Source: Haloferax sp. Atlit-12N (lineage in GTDB: Archaea; Halobacteriota; Halobacteria; Halobacteriales; Haloferacaceae). From it: DNA of 64,000 nucleotides. The stretch spans positions 186,001 to 250,000 of the forward strand of contig NZ_PSYW01000002.1 in assembly GCF_003383095.1 (NCBI RefSeq), in the 5' to 3' direction. A program made the translations under genes and the position numbers. Below, one piece after another: positions 17,237 to 26,678 of the stretch; the first letter of the stretch is position 1; the number at the start of each line of letters is the position of its first letter. A model generated the notes under the pieces. It had not been told where the DNA came from and searched no databases. It was given only the letters and a program-made list of their open reading frames with translations.

Positions 17237-18085
17237 TCAGAACTCGATGACGCCCTCGTCGGTGATGACCTCGTCGATGAGGTCGACCGGCGTGGCGTCG
17301 TAGGCGGGGTTCTCCAGTTCGATGCCCTCGACGGGTTCGAGCATGACCTCGCTGGGCGAACGAATCTCGTTTTCGAAGCGGAAGCCGCCGTCGACGACCT
17401 TCGCGCTCGAGCCGACGACCGTGACCGGCACGCCGACCTCGTTGGCGGCGGCGACGAGCGGGAACGTCCCGATGCGGTTGTAGAGCGTCTCCTCGACGAT
17501 GCAGTCCATGCCGATGATGACGCGGTCGCACTTCGGGAGGAACATCCCGGACGCGCCGTCGACCATCAGATGCGGTTCGACCTCGTCGATGGCGGCGAGT
17601 TCGCGCGCGAACTTCCGGCCGAGGAAGCGCGGGCGGGCCTCCGTCACGTAGGCGGTGAGTTCCGCGCCGTCGGCGACGGCGATTTCGACGGCCTCCATGA
17701 CCGTCGAGGAGTAGTCGTGGGTGAGGAACGTCTGGCCGTCCTCGATGGTCGCGGCCGCTTCCTGGGCCGCGCGGCGCTTGCCCGTCTCGACGGTCTCGAC
17801 CACGCGGTCGATGGTGGCGAGAGTGAGCTCCCGCGCCTCGTCGAGGTCGTCGACCTCGCCTTGGACGCTGTGAAGCACGTCCTGCAGGGCGTTGTACAAC
17901 GACGCGTGCGACGGGTTCGCCCGCTTGAGCGCGCCGACGTTTCGCTCGAGGTCGCGTTCGAACTCCTCGACGGTCGCGTAGTCGCGCTCGGTCAGTTCCG
18001 CGAGCGCCTGCGTGGCCTTGACGGCGACGACCGAGGAGCTGTGCGTCTGCATCTCGCGAATCTCCTCGATGGTCTCGTCTATCAT
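17237..18085 (-). CDS. eIF2B alpha/beta/delta-like protein
   Basis: The 282-residue protein has the helical N-terminal domain and Rossmann-like C-terminal domain of the eIF2B/MtnA/R15P-isomerase superfamily. The C-terminal GMDCIVEETLYNRIGTFPLVAAANE is the hallmark segment and holds the conserved Asp. The strand that carries the catalytic Cys in ribose-1,5-bisphosphate isomerases reads FLTHDYSSTV here, with no Cys. It therefore looks eIF2B-alpha-like rather than a canonical R15P isomerase. The ATG at 18083-18085 is the first in the conserved frame. Confidence 0.88.
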   Translation of the reverse strand: MIDETIEEIREMQTHSSSVVAVKATQALAELTERDYATVEEFERDLERNVGALKRANPSHASLYNALQDVLHSVQGEVDDLDEARELTLATIDRVVETVETGKRRAAQEAAATIEDGQTFLTHDYSSTVMEAVEIAVADGAELTAYVTEARPRFLGRKFARELAAIDEVEPHLMVDGASGMFLPKCDRVIIGMDCIVEETLYNRIGTFPLVAAANEVGVPVTVVGSSAKVVDGGFRFENEIRSPSEVMLEPVEGIELENPAYDATPVDLIDEVITDEGVIEF

Positions 18086-18186
18086 ACGAGAACGTCGCCG
18101 TATCGTGTGAAAGAGTTTCCGGGAGCGAGCGCCACCGCGGTCGCGGACGCAGACCTCGGGCGGGGTGGGGCTCGTCTCGGCTTGGC

Positions 18187-18474
18187 TCAGTTCTCCGCGT
18201 CGATGTCGGTGTCCAACTCCGCTTCGGGGGGCGTTCCGCCGTCGCCCGCGTTGGTCCGCTTGGCGTAGACGAACAGGGCGACGGCGGTCACGAACCAGAT
18301 GACCGCGCCGACGCGAATCGCGAACTCGGCGCGCGCGCCCCACGTCTGGAGGCCGGCGTTGACGGAGAGGACCGCGACGATGGGCGACCCGACGAGAATC
18401 GTCGTGACGAAGGTCATCTGCATGACCCACCCGTAATCGACGCCGTCCGGATTCGAGCGCTCGACTGGTTGCAC
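18187..18474 (-). CDS. Small haloarchaeal membrane protein (DUF5822-like)
   Basis: The protein has two transmembrane segments (about residues 15-38 and 50-70) and a short acidic tail (EAELDTDIDAEN). It resembles a haloarchaea-specific family of unknown function. No ATG opens the conserved frame: the start is probably the GTG at 18474 (MQPVERSNPDGV), with a GTG at 18489 as an alternative. It sits between the eIF2B-like gene and the pilin on the same strand. Confidence 0.72.
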   Translation of the reverse strand: MQPVERSNPDGVDYGWVMQMTFVTTILVGSPIVAVLSVNAGLQTWGARAEFAIRVGAVIWFVTAVALFVYAKRTNAGDGGTPPEAELDTDIDAEN

Positions 18475-18556
18475 GGGTAGCAGTATCACGGCGGCGGCTA
18501 ATGCGTGCCGGTTCGCGCTCGCGACGCGCCTCCGACGGCCCGGTGCGGGCCGTCGC

Positions 18557-19063
18557 TCAGCAGGCGGCGCTCTTCGAGGTCGGCTCGGTCGGAATCTCGT
18601 AGTCGACGAGGACGCTCGACGACCCGCCTTCGTGTTCGATGACGACCCGGTAGCGCTGGCCCGCCTCGCAGATGGGCTTCAGCGCGCTGTCGGAGCCGGC
18701 ACCGTCGATGTGGGCGTACTCGCCCGCGGGGCCGACCGTCTCGCCGCCGGTCCACACGTCCTCCCACGCGATTCGGTTGTTGGCGTCGTCGACGACGAAC
18801 ACCAGACTGCCGTCTTCGATGCTCCCGAACTCGTGGGTGATGTTGATGTACGCGCCGTTCGCGCCGTTATCCGGGCCGGACGGGTGGTAGTCCACGTCGA
18901 ACGACACCTGCGGTTGGGGCTCGGAGAGCACGTCTTCGAATCCCATCACCATCACGCCGACCATCGCGGCGAGGAGGACGACGATGACGACGAGGAGCGA
19001 GACGCCGACGACCGGCGAGATGCCGCGGGCCGAGCGGCGTCCGGAGGGCGACAAAGCGGGCAT
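18557..19063 (-). CDS. Type IV pilin-like secreted protein
   Basis: The N-terminus shows the class III signal of archaeal type IV pilins: a charged stretch (SPSGRRSARG), then the prepilin-peptidase site RG|ISPVVG, then a hydrophobic helix (about residues 21-42) that serves as membrane anchor and pilus core. The remaining 125 residues form a beta-rich domain with a terminal Cys pair (residues near 132 and 168). It is 168 aa and a lone gene, so it is probably a minor or accessory pilin. Confidence 0.88.
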   Translation of the reverse strand: MPALSPSGRRSARGISPVVGVSLLVVIVVLLAAMVGVMVMGFEDVLSEPQPQVSFDVDYHPSGPDNGANGAYINITHEFGSIEDGSLVFVVDDANNRIAWEDVWTGGETVGPAGEYAHIDGAGSDSALKPICEAGQRYRVVIEHEGGSSSVLVDYEIPTEPTSKSAAC

Positions 19064-19206
19064 GCGTCGTTCGCACAGGTGCGTTCCCCGGAGTAAAGTG
19101 TTACTTCGGGGGCAGGTCGGGGAACTCGGGCGCGGCGACCGCCCCTCCGGCGGTGCCCCGGGGGCTGGCTAATAAGGCTGATAACCCGGACGCGCGAACG
19201 GCACGC

Positions 19207-20016
19207 ATGGTCACGGTACGGTCCATTCGGGCGAAGGCTGGTAGCGAGCCCATCACGATGCTCACGGCGTACGACGCGCCGACCGCGAGCGTCGTCGACG
19301 AGGCGGGCATCGACGTCATCCTCGTCGGCGACAGCATGGGCAACACGGCGCTCGGCTACGACTCGACGCTCCCGGTGACCGTCGAGGACGTAGCAAGCCG
19401 GACCGCCGCGGTGGCGCGCGCGGCCGACGACGCCCTCGTCGTCGCCGACATGCCGTTCCTCTCGTTCGGCGTGGACGAGGCGTCGAGCGTCGAACACTGC
19501 GGGCGGATGCTCAAGGAGGCCGACGCCGACGCGGTCAAACTGGAGTGCGGCCCCCACACTGTCGATCTGACCGAACACCTCGTCCGCCTCGGCATCCCCG
19601 TGATGGCCCATCTCGGTCTGACCCCCCAGCGCGTGAAGGAGGTCGGCTACGGCAGGCAGGGCACCGACCGCGACGACGCACAGGAGATTCTCGACCTCGC
19701 GAAGGCCCACGCCGACGCGGGCGCGTTCTCGCTCGTCCTCGAACACGTCCCGGCGAATCTCGCAAAACAGGTCACAGAGGCCATCGACATCCCGACTATC
19801 GGCATCGGGGCGGGCCCCGACTGCGACGGGCAGGTGCTCGTCGTCGACGACGTGGTCGGAATGAGTGACCGCACGCCGCCCTTCGCGGCCCAGTTCGGTG
19901 ACGTAAAATCCGAGATGGAGAAGGCGGTCGGCGCGTACCGGGACGCCGTCGAGGCCGGCGAGTTCCCGGCCGACGAACACAGTCACGTCGAAGACGACCT
20001 CGACGAACTGTACTGA
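19207..20016 (+). CDS. panB: 3-methyl-2-oxobutanoate hydroxymethyltransferase
   Basis: PanB adds a hydroxymethyl group from methylenetetrahydrofolate to alpha-ketoisovalerate to give ketopantoate, a step of pantothenate/CoA synthesis. Visible landmarks are MLTAYDAPTASVVDEAGIDVILVGDSMGN near the N-terminus (metal-binding Asp), VKLECG, VMAHLGLTPQ and the IGIGAGPDCDGQVLV stretch. The length of 269 aa is normal. The ATG at 19207 follows a CTAATAAGG TATA-like element about 30 nt upstream. No other pantothenate gene is adjacent. Confidence 0.95.
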   Translation: MVTVRSIRAKAGSEPITMLTAYDAPTASVVDEAGIDVILVGDSMGNTALGYDSTLPVTVEDVASRTAAVARAADDALVVADMPFLSFGVDEASSVEHCGRMLKEADADAVKLECGPHTVDLTEHLVRLGIPVMAHLGLTPQRVKEVGYGRQGTDRDDAQEILDLAKAHADAGAFSLVLEHVPANLAKQVTEAIDIPTIGIGAGPDCDGQVLVVDDVVGMSDRTPPFAAQFGDVKSEMEKAVGAYRDAVEAGEFPADEHSHVEDDLDELY

Positions 20017-20060
20017 GGAAGTTCGCGTCCGTATCCCCGCTCGCACCCGGTTGCGACGAC

Positions 20061-20843
20061 TTATGCGACGCGGCGGTCGAGGAACGTTTTCACGGCGTCG
20101 TTGAACGCCGCCGGCCGTTCGAGCATCGCGAGGTGCGCGGCGTCCTCGACGGTTCCGAGTTCGCAGTCGGGCATCGTCTCCGCGAGGTACTCGTGGTACG
20201 AAAGCGGCGTGAGGCGGTCGTACTCGCCGACGAGCGCGAGCGTCGGAATCGAAATCTCCTCGGTTTCGTCGCGCACGTCGAAGGTGTGACACGACCGGAA
20301 GTCGCGGCGGGTGACGGCCTGTCCGGCGTCGTACATCGCCGCCTTGGAGCCCTTGACGAGTTGCTCGTCGTCAGTGTGGAACAGTTTGTCCTCGCCGTGG
20401 AGAAAGGAGACGGCGCGGTCGAAGTCGTCGTCGAGCCAGTTCAACAGGTCCGAGAGCACGGCGAGTTTCGCGCCCGTGCCCGTGAGGACCAGCGCGTCGA
20501 GGTCGAGGTCGCGTTCGAGCGCGAGCGTCAGGACGACCGCGCCGCCGAGGGAGTTGCCGACGAGGACGCTCGCGTCGGTCTCCTCGGCCACGGCGACCAC
20601 GTCGTCGACGTAGGCCGAGAGCGTCTCGTAGCCGATGTCGGCGTTCACGTCGTCGCTGTCGCCGTGGCCGCTCAGGTCCAGCGCGGCGACCGGGTAGTCA
20701 TTCGCGAGGCGGAACTGACCGCGCCAGACGCCGTGCGCGCCGCCGCTCCCGTGGACACAGAGGATCGTCGGTCCCTCTCCGCCCGCGTCGCGGTATCGAT
20801 AGGCTGTCTCCCGTCCGTGGTGGTCCACCGAAGCCGTCTCCAT
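20061..20843 (-). CDS. Alpha/beta-fold hydrolase
   Basis: The 260-aa hydrolase has the nucleophile elbow GNSLGG (Ser), an oxyanion HGSGGAHGVW near residue 30, an Asp in GEYDRLTP, and the catalytic His in DAAHLAMLERP. These order the triad as expected. The ATG at 20841-20843 (METASVDHHG) is preceded by TTTATTGG about 25 nt upstream. The substrate cannot be predicted; esterase or C-C bond hydrolase activity is possible. It is convergent with panB. Confidence 0.88.
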   Translation of the reverse strand: METASVDHHGRETAYRYRDAGGEGPTILCVHGSGGAHGVWRGQFRLANDYPVAALDLSGHGDSDDVNADIGYETLSAYVDDVVAVAEETDASVLVGNSLGGAVVLTLALERDLDLDALVLTGTGAKLAVLSDLLNWLDDDFDRAVSFLHGEDKLFHTDDEQLVKGSKAAMYDAGQAVTRRDFRSCHTFDVRDETEEISIPTLALVGEYDRLTPLSYHEYLAETMPDCELGTVEDAAHLAMLERPAAFNDAVKTFLDRRVA

Positions 20844-21055
20844 GACTCGAAACTGGTCGCCGCGAGCCAATAAACCCCCACGCCGGCACCGAGTTTTCGC
20901 CCGTGATTCGCCGCGTAGCCCGTGCGATCGACTGCCGTGGCCACTAGTTTGACGTTACTCCGACGCGAATAGCACGGTGAGGCGTGACGACTGTGAACCG
21001 CAATTCAACCGAAATGCGGTATATCGGTGTCGTCACCCGATTCGTCGAAGAAAGA

Positions 21056-21063
21056 TTTATATA
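21056..21063 (+). promoter_or_regulatory. TATA box of the hsp20/cdc48 operon
   Basis: TTTATATA in a purine-rich (GAAGAAAGA) context predicts transcription near 21085-21087, directly over the inverted repeat. Confidence 0.6.
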
Positions 21064-21072
21064 TTCAAAACG

Positions 21073-21087
21073 CTAACCTTGGGTTAG
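21073..21087. promoter_or_regulatory. Inverted repeat over the predicted start site (candidate operator)
   Basis: CTAACC-TTG-GGTTAG is a perfect 6-bp inverted repeat with a 3-nt centre. It spans about -13 to +1 of the predicted transcript and ends 7 nt before the hsp20-like ATG. A bound protein here would block RNA polymerase, so a repressor of a stress operon is the simplest reading. Confidence 0.5.
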
Positions 21088-21094
21088 ACTTATC

Positions 21095-21346
21095 ATGAGC
21101 ATGCAACAGTTCGCCGGCGGGAACGAGCGGTTCATTCGCCGGTACGAATACGAAGACTGCTGGGTCATCGCGGCCGACGTGGGCCTCTCGGAAGACGAGG
21201 TCGACGTGGACATCGTCGGGTCGACGGCCATCGTCGTGGCCGACCTCGGCGACCGCGTGACCGAGACGGAGTTCGAACTCCCCGCCGGCGGCGACGCCGA
21301 CGTGGCGGTTCGAAACGGCGTGCTCACCATCACCCTCACCAAGTAA
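21095..21346 (+). CDS. Small Hsp20/alpha-crystallin-like protein
   Basis: The 83-aa protein resembles a compact Hsp20 fold. It has a beta-rich core (CWVIAADVGLSEDEVDVDIVGSTAIVVAD) and the C-terminal strand VAVRNGVLTITLTK, equivalent to the GVL motif of alpha-crystallins. It lacks the N-terminal arm and C-terminal I-x-I/V tail used for large oligomers, so it may act as an adaptor rather than a classic holdase. It ends directly against the CDC48 ATG (TAA then ATG, no gap). The start may be the ATG at 21095 or at 21101. Confidence 0.78.
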   Translation: MSMQQFAGGNERFIRRYEYEDCWVIAADVGLSEDEVDVDIVGSTAIVVADLGDRVTETEFELPAGGDADVAVRNGVLTITLTK

Positions 21347-23611
21347 ATGAAACTCATCGTCAAACCCCTCAAACAGAAGGACGCCGGTCGCGGACTCGCC
21401 GCCATCGACCGAGCCGCGGCCGCGGAACTCGACCTCGAAGGCGGAGATTTCATCCGCATCGACGGTCCGAACGACGGGACCGCCATCGCCCGCGTCTGGC
21501 CCGGGTACCCCGAAGACCAGGGAACGGGTATCATCCGCATCGACGGTCGCCTCCGCCAGCAGGCCGGCGTCGGCATCGACGAGCGCGTGGACGTGGAGAA
21601 AGCCGACGTGAAGCCCGCAAAACGCGTCACTATCGCGCTCCCGCAGAATCTCCGTATCGGCGGTAACATCGGGACGTACATCCGCGACAAGCTCTCCGGT
21701 CAGCCGGTCGCGCAGGGCCAGAGCGTCCAGCTTCCGCTCGGCTTCGGCTTCATGAGCGCGTCGAACCAGTCGGTCCCCATCAAAATCGCCTCGACGGACC
21801 CTGATGGCACCGTCGTCGTCACCGACAACACCGAGTTCCAGGTGAGCCAGAAGCCCGCCGAGCAGATCAAGGACTCCGCACCGGGCGACGACGGCGGCCC
21901 CTCCGTTACCTACGAGGACATCGGCGGTCTCGACAAGGAGCTCGAACAGGTCCGGGAGATGATCGAACTCCCGATGCGTCACCCCGAGCTGTTCAAGCGC
22001 CTCGGCATCGAGCCGCCGAAAGGCGTCCTCCTCCACGGCCCGCCGGGCACGGGGAAGACGCTCATCGCGAAGGCTGTCGCCAACGAAATCGACGCCTCGT
22101 TCCACACCATCTCCGGTCCGGAGATCATGTCGAAGTACTACGGGGAGTCCGAAGAACAGCTCCGCGAAATCTTCGAGGAGGCCACGGAGAACTCGCCCGC
22201 CATCGTCTTCATCGACGAGATAGACTCCATCGCGCCCAAGCGCAGCGAGGCCGGTGGTGACGTGGAACGCCGCGTCGTCGCCCAACTGCTGTCGCTCATG
22301 GACGGGCTCGACGAGCGCGGCGAGGTCGTCGTCATCGGCGCGACCAACCGCGTGGACGCTATCGACAACGCGCTCCGCCGCGGCGGCCGCTTCGACCGCG
22401 AAATCGAAATCGGCGTGCCGGACCGCGACGGACGCAAGGAGATCATGCAGGTCCACACGCGGAACATGCCGCTGACCGACGACGTGGACCTCGACGCCTA
22501 CGCCGACAGCACTCACGGCTTCGTCGGGGCCGACCTCGAATCGCTGGCGAAGGAGTCGGCGATGCACGCCCTGCGGCGCATCCGCCCGCAGCTCGACCTC
22601 GACGCCGAGGAGATAGACGCCGAGGTGCTCGAAGGCCTCAAAGTCACGGAAGACGACTTCAGACAGGCGCTCAAGAGCATCGAGCCCTCGGCGCTCCGCG
22701 AGGTGTTCGTCGAGGTTCCCGACGTGACGTGGGAGGACGTGGGCGGACTCGAACCCACGAAAGAGCGCCTCCGCGAGACCATCCAATGGCCCCTCGAATA
22801 CCCCGAGGTGTTCCAGCAGATGGACATGGACGCCGCCAAAGGCGTCTTGATGTACGGCCCGCCGGGCACGGGGAAGACCCTGCTGGCGAAGGCCGTCGCC
22901 AACGAGGCGGAGTCGAACTTCATCTCCATCAAGGGCCCCGAACTCCTGAACAAGTTCGTCGGCGAGTCCGAAAAGGGCGTCCGCGAGGTGTTCAAGAAGG
23001 CCCGCGAGAACGCCCCAACGGTGGTGTTCTTCGACGAAATCGACTCTATCGCGACCGAGCGCGGCCGCGACTCGTCGAGTTCGGGCGTCACCGAGCGCGT
23101 CGTCTCCCAACTGCTCACCGAGCTCGACGGCCTCGAAGCGCTCGAAGACGTGGTCGTCATCGCGACGACCAACCGGCCGGACCTCATCGACTCGGCGCTC
23201 CTGCGCCCCGGCCGCCTCGACCGCCACGTCCACGTGCCCGTCCCCGACGAGGACGCCCGCCGCGCCATCCTCGACGTGCACACCCGCGAAAAGCCGCTCG
23301 CGGACGACGTGAACCTCGATAAAATCGCGTCGAAGACCGACGGCTACGTCGGTGCCGACCTCGAAGCGCTCGCCCGCGAGGCGTCGATGAATGCCTCCCG
23401 CGAGTTCATTCGGAGCGTCGAAAAGGAAGACATCGGCGAGAGCGTCGGGAACGTCCGCGTGACGATGGAACACTTCGAGAACGCCCTCGACGAAATCGGC
23501 GCGAGCGTCACCGACGACGTGCGCCGCCGCTACGAGGAAATCGAAGAGCGCTTCCAGAAGAGCGAGGTCGAACGCGACCGCGAGACGGAAGTCGGTCGAA
23601 CCTTCCAGTAA
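21347..23611 (+). CDS. cdc48: CDC48/VAT-type AAA+ ATPase
   Basis: This double-ring unfoldase (754 aa) has an N-domain (residues 1-180: double-psi barrel then beta-clam) and two AAA modules. D1 has Walker A GPPGTGKT near 231-238 and Walker B FIDEID. D2 has Walker A near 504-511 and FFDEID. Both have arginine-finger SRH segments ([25 protein letters not shown]). The C-terminus (VGRTFQ) is not a clean HbYX proteasome-docking motif. It is co-transcribed with the Hsp20-like gene and probably remodels proteins for the proteasome. Confidence 0.97.
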   Translation: MKLIVKPLKQKDAGRGLAAIDRAAAAELDLEGGDFIRIDGPNDGTAIARVWPGYPEDQGTGIIRIDGRLRQQAGVGIDERVDVEKADVKPAKRVTIALPQNLRIGGNIGTYIRDKLSGQPVAQGQSVQLPLGFGFMSASNQSVPIKIASTDPDGTVVVTDNTEFQVSQKPAEQIKDSAPGDDGGPSVTYEDIGGLDKELEQVREMIELPMRHPELFKRLGIEPPKGVLLHGPPGTGKTLIAKAVANEIDASFHTISGPEIMSKYYGESEEQLREIFEEATENSPAIVFIDEIDSIAPKRSEAGGDVERRVVAQLLSLMDGLDERGEVVVIGATNRVDAIDNALRRGGRFDREIEIGVPDRDGRKEIMQVHTRNMPLTDDVDLDAYADSTHGFVGADLESLAKESAMHALRRIRPQLDLDAEEIDAEVLEGLKVTEDDFRQALKSIEPSALREVFVEVPDVTWEDVGGLEPTKERLRETIQWPLEYPEVFQQMDMDAAKGVLMYGPPGTGKTLLAKAVANEAESNFISIKGPELLNKFVGESEKGVREVFKKARENAPTVVFFDEIDSIATERGRDSSSSGVTERVVSQLLTELDGLEALEDVVVIATTNRPDLIDSALLRPGRLDRHVHVPVPDEDARRAILDVHTREKPLADDVNLDKIASKTDGYVGADLEALAREASMNASREFIRSVEKEDIGESVGNVRVTMEHFENALDEIGASVTDDVRRRYEEIEERFQKSEVERDRETEVGRTFQ

Positions 23612-23899
23612 GCGCCTCGTAACGCCTCTTCAGACGTATTTTTCCGAACGCGTCCCAGCCACCGAGCGACGGCGACTGTTCGCCCACCATCCGCCCGACT
23701 CAGAGGCGCGACCGTCACGTTCATATCACTCCCATCTGCTACGTAGTGGTACGCGGTTCTCGGGATGCGCAATAATCAACGAGTTCTACGTTTATTTCAC
23801 CGGAAATGCGGTGTGTCTCCCTTCGTTTGTAAAGAATGTACTCGGTCAGTAGTTGTTGGCTCGGCGCGAGGGGAACAGGACGTCTGACCGTCCGCCTGC

Positions 23900-24358
23900 T
23901 TAGCCGTCGAGGTCGGCGAGGATTTCGTCGGCGTGGCCGTCGGGGGAGACGCCCTCGTAGACCCGTTCGATGGTCCCGTCGGGGCCGACGAGATACGAGT
24001 TGCGGAAGACGCCGTCGAACGTCTTGCCGAACATGTTCTTCTCGCCGTAGGAGTCGTACGCCGACGAGACGCTTCCGTCTTCGTCCGACAGGAGTGTGAA
24101 CGGAAGGTCGTACTTCTCGGCGAACGAGTCGAGGTCCGAGACGGGGTCGTCGCTGATGCCGAGAACCGTCGCGTCGCGGTCTTCGAACTCGTCCCACGAG
24201 TCGCGGAAGCCGCAGGCCTCGGTGGTACACCCCGGCGTGTCGGCGCGCGGGTAGAAGTAGACCACGACGTGTTCGCCGCGGAAGTCGGACAGCGAGACGA
24301 GGTCGCCGCGCTGGTCGGGGAGTTCGAAGTCGGGGGCGTCGTCGCCAATTTCGAGCAT
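23900..24358 (-). CDS. bcp: Peroxiredoxin, BCP/PrxQ type
   Basis: This thiol peroxidase reduces hydrogen and alkyl peroxides. The peroxidatic Cys and a second Cys five residues later appear as TPGCTTEACGFRD (near residues 45-57), the PrxQ atypical two-Cys pattern. FYPRADTPGC provides the conserved Pro/Thr active-site context. The length of 152 aa is normal. The ATG at 24356-24358 (MLEIGDDAPDF) is chosen over a GTG two codons earlier. It is convergent with cdc48 across a 288-nt gap that holds only T-rich termination-like sequence. Confidence 0.93.
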   Translation of the reverse strand: MLEIGDDAPDFELPDQRGDLVSLSDFRGEHVVVYFYPRADTPGCTTEACGFRDSWDEFEDRDATVLGISDDPVSDLDSFAEKYDLPFTLLSDEDGSVSSAYDSYGEKNMFGKTFDGVFRNSYLVGPDGTIERVYEGVSPDGHADEILADLDG

Positions 24359-24394
24359 AGCCACCAGTTCTGGCGGCGGGCAGAAGGGTCTTTC

Positions 24395-25408
24395 TCAGTC
24401 GAGTTTCTCGGCCGCGCCGCGTTCGACCAGCGGGTCGGCGTTGGCTGCCGGGAGCGTCACCACGTCCTCGGTGGCGAGGTCGTACTCGCGCTCGTCGACG
24501 CCGAGGATGGTCCCCACGTCGGCGGTGATGCGGACCGTCTCGCGCTCGTCGGCGAGGCCGGAAAGCGGGTCGTCGGCGGACGGCTCAACCGTGTCGGTAT
24601 CGCCCGCTGACGGAGCCGCAGTCTCCGGGTCTGGCTCGTCCGGCGGAACCGCGGGGCCGGAGTCCGAGGGGCCGGAATCGGTCGACACCGCGGCCGCCTC
24701 GGTGGCCGGTCGGTCTGTCCCCGTCTGGGCCCCCGACTCCGCGTTCGAGGTGTCGTCGCCGGTTCCGCCGCCCATCGCGTCCGCGAGCACGTCGCCCGCG
24801 GCCGCGTCGCCGGTGGCGGTCCCGGAGCCGCTGGCGTCGGTTTCGGTGCCGGTCGGCGCGGCTTCCGAGTCGGGTTCGTCCGGCGGAATCGCCGGCCCGG
24901 AATCGTCAACTGCGTCCGGGGGCGACGTCGCGGGCGTCGATTCGACACCGGGAACGCCGGCGTCCGGTTCCGCGGTCGTCACGTCGGTCGCCGAAACGCC
25001 GTCCTTCGGGGAGTCGGCGGCCGACACGTCTTCGAGCGCGGAGAGCACCGTGCCGCGGTTCTCCTCGATGCGGTCGACGAGGTCGTCGAACAGCCGCTTT
25101 TCCTCGTGGGTCAGCCCGTCCGTCTCGGAGGACATCCCCGCGGCCGCGAAGCTCGCGGCCTTGACGACCTTGCCGACGCGGCGCTCGTAGATGGAGGTGA
25201 CGACCTCCTCCGCGGTCTCGATTTCGTCCGTGAGCCGCCGAATCTCCGGCGAGTAGTGGGTGCCGAGCTGTTCGGCCTTCTGTTCGCGTTTCGCCTTCTG
25301 CTCGGCGATGAACTCCGCGACGTCCTCGTAGAACGACTCGCGGAGGTGCTGTAGGCTGTCTTTCTGTCGCTCCGTCCGAAGCACGCTCCTGAGGTCGTCT
25401 ACGTTCAT
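24395..25408 (-). CDS. gins: GINS complex subunit (Gins51-type) with long acidic linker
   Basis: A subunit of the CMG-like replicative helicase. The N-terminal helical A domain spans about residues 1-130 and the small C-terminal B domain about 275-337 ([23 protein letters not shown]), the Gins51/Sld5 order. Between them lies a roughly 145-residue Asp/Glu/Pro/Ser/Thr-rich, repetitive linker with PPDEPD-type repeats, far longer than in other archaea but seen in haloarchaea. The start overlaps the priS stop by 4 nt, so primase and GINS are coupled. Confidence 0.88.
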   Translation of the reverse strand: MNVDDLRSVLRTERQKDSLQHLRESFYEDVAEFIAEQKAKREQKAEQLGTHYSPEIRRLTDEIETAEEVVTSIYERRVGKVVKAASFAAAGMSSETDGLTHEEKRLFDDLVDRIEENRGTVLSALEDVSAADSPKDGVSATDVTTAEPDAGVPGVESTPATSPPDAVDDSGPAIPPDEPDSEAAPTGTETDASGSGTATGDAAAGDVLADAMGGGTGDDTSNAESGAQTGTDRPATEAAAVSTDSGPSDSGPAVPPDEPDPETAAPSAGDTDTVEPSADDPLSGLADERETVRITADVGTILGVDEREYDLATEDVVTLPAANADPLVERGAAEKLD

Positions 25409-26562
25409 TCTGTCACCTTCTCGGCTCGACCGCGAGTCATGAGAAACACGCCGAGGCTCTCGTCTACTGACTGCACGCCGGAGTCGAGTGTAAAGCTATC
25501 GCCGTCGAACTCGACCTCGCCGGAGTCGGTCACTTTCACGGCGATGTCGCGGCCGCGGAAGCGGTCCGGGACCGCATCGGAGAGGGGGTCGAAGTCGTCG
25601 ATTTCGTCGCGGTCGAGCGGTTCGACGACGAGTCCAGACCCGCCGTGGAGGCTCTTGGGGAGGCGAATCAGCCGTTTCGTGTCGGTCGTCACCGGTTCGT
25701 CTATCGGCGAGGTCTCGTCCTCGACGGTCTCGTGGGCGAGCGCCTCCACCAGCGTCCGGACGCCCGGGCCGCCGGCCTCGACGTTACCCTCGCGGACGGC
25801 GTCGGGGTTGTTGCGGAACGCGCCGAGAATCGTCTTCGCGCGCCCGTCGCCGATGCCGTCGAGTTCCTTCAGCTGCGAGAGTGCGGCGTCTTCTTCCATC
25901 TCCAACAGCGCGTCCACGAACTCGAGGAGTCGCCGGTGAGTCCGCCGGCCCCACCCGCCTTCGGCCCGGAGGACGCGCTGGGTCGTCGTCCCGTGCTGTC
26001 GCGTCTCGATGAGTGCGTCGAAGTCGAGGTCGATGGCGCGGATGTAGTCCACTATCTCGCGGCGGGCCTCGCTGTCGAGGCCGCGGACCGACTCGTCGCG
26101 CACGTGGACGTGGTAGCCGCGGCCGCCGGAGAACACCGCCTGCATCTCCTCGAAGTCGAAGTCGTCTTCGAGGAGGTCGAGGAGGTCCAACAGGGCCTCC
26201 TTCCCGGCGTCGAGCATGTCGGCGTACCCCGTCGTCTCGGGGTCGATACCGGGGAGGTGGTCCGCATCGATGTCGAAGACGAGGTCGGCCTCGCGCCAGT
26301 CCTTGTCGTCCATCGAGGCCGCGCCGGGGTCGGCAAACCGGGCCGACGAGAAGTAGACGTGCCGGGGCGCGCTCCGGGCGAGGTAGTCCGAGAGGTCGCC
26401 GAGGTCGAGAAGCGACTGGTGGCGGTGCATCCGCGTGCCGCCGGCCGACCACGGGATGACGCCCCACTCACGTTCGCCCGGGGCGGGCGGGAGCGGAACG
26501 TCGGTGCTCCGGTAGTAATCGCCGAAGCGACCTTCGAGGTACTCGCGAGTGCGCCCGTCCAT
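25405..26562 (-). CDS. priS: DNA primase catalytic (small) subunit
   Basis: This archaeo-eukaryotic primase makes RNA/DNA primers at the fork together with PriL (not in this window). The catalytic acidic pair is Asp97/Asp99 in VFDIDADH. The nucleotide-binding SGGRGYH motif follows, and the C-terminal [17 protein letters not shown] segment is typical. At 385 aa it is of normal length. It is upstream of gins with a 4-nt overlap, a common archaeal replication pairing. Confidence 0.95.
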   Translation of the reverse strand: MDGRTREYLEGRFGDYYRSTDVPLPPAPGEREWGVIPWSAGGTRMHRHQSLLDLGDLSDYLARSAPRHVYFSSARFADPGAASMDDKDWREADLVFDIDADHLPGIDPETTGYADMLDAGKEALLDLLDLLEDDFDFEEMQAVFSGGRGYHVHVRDESVRGLDSEARREIVDYIRAIDLDFDALIETRQHGTTTQRVLRAEGGWGRRTHRRLLEFVDALLEMEEDAALSQLKELDGIGDGRAKTILGAFRNNPDAVREGNVEAGGPGVRTLVEALAHETVEDETSPIDEPVTTDTKRLIRLPKSLHGGSGLVVEPLDRDEIDDFDPLSDAVPDRFRGRDIAVKVTDSGEVEFDGDSFTLDSGVQSVDESLGVFLMTRGRAEKVTE

Positions 26563-26627
26563 ACACCTCGGGTTCCAGAGGCGTGGGTAAAGCGATTACG
26601 TCTCCGCGCGTCCGTGGTCGTTTCTCT

Positions 26628-26640
26628 CACTACCGTAGTG
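26628..26640. promoter_or_regulatory. Palindrome CACTAC-C-GTAGTG upstream of the aldo/keto reductase
   Basis: A perfect 6-bp inverted repeat with one central base, in the 116-nt divergent region between priS and the reductase. It ends about 10 nt before a TTATCA TATA-like element (26650-26655), the position expected of a transcription activator. Confidence 0.45.
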
Positions 26641-26678
26641 TGCGCATGCTTATCATTGTCGTTCGTGTATGAACCGGT

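Noticed and set aside
21065-23473. 802-codon open frame antisense to cdc48
   Set aside because: It lies exactly opposite a highly conserved AAA ATPase and has Val/Asp/Glu/Arg-heavy composition typical of the antisense of high-GC codons. No start signal or domain is visible.
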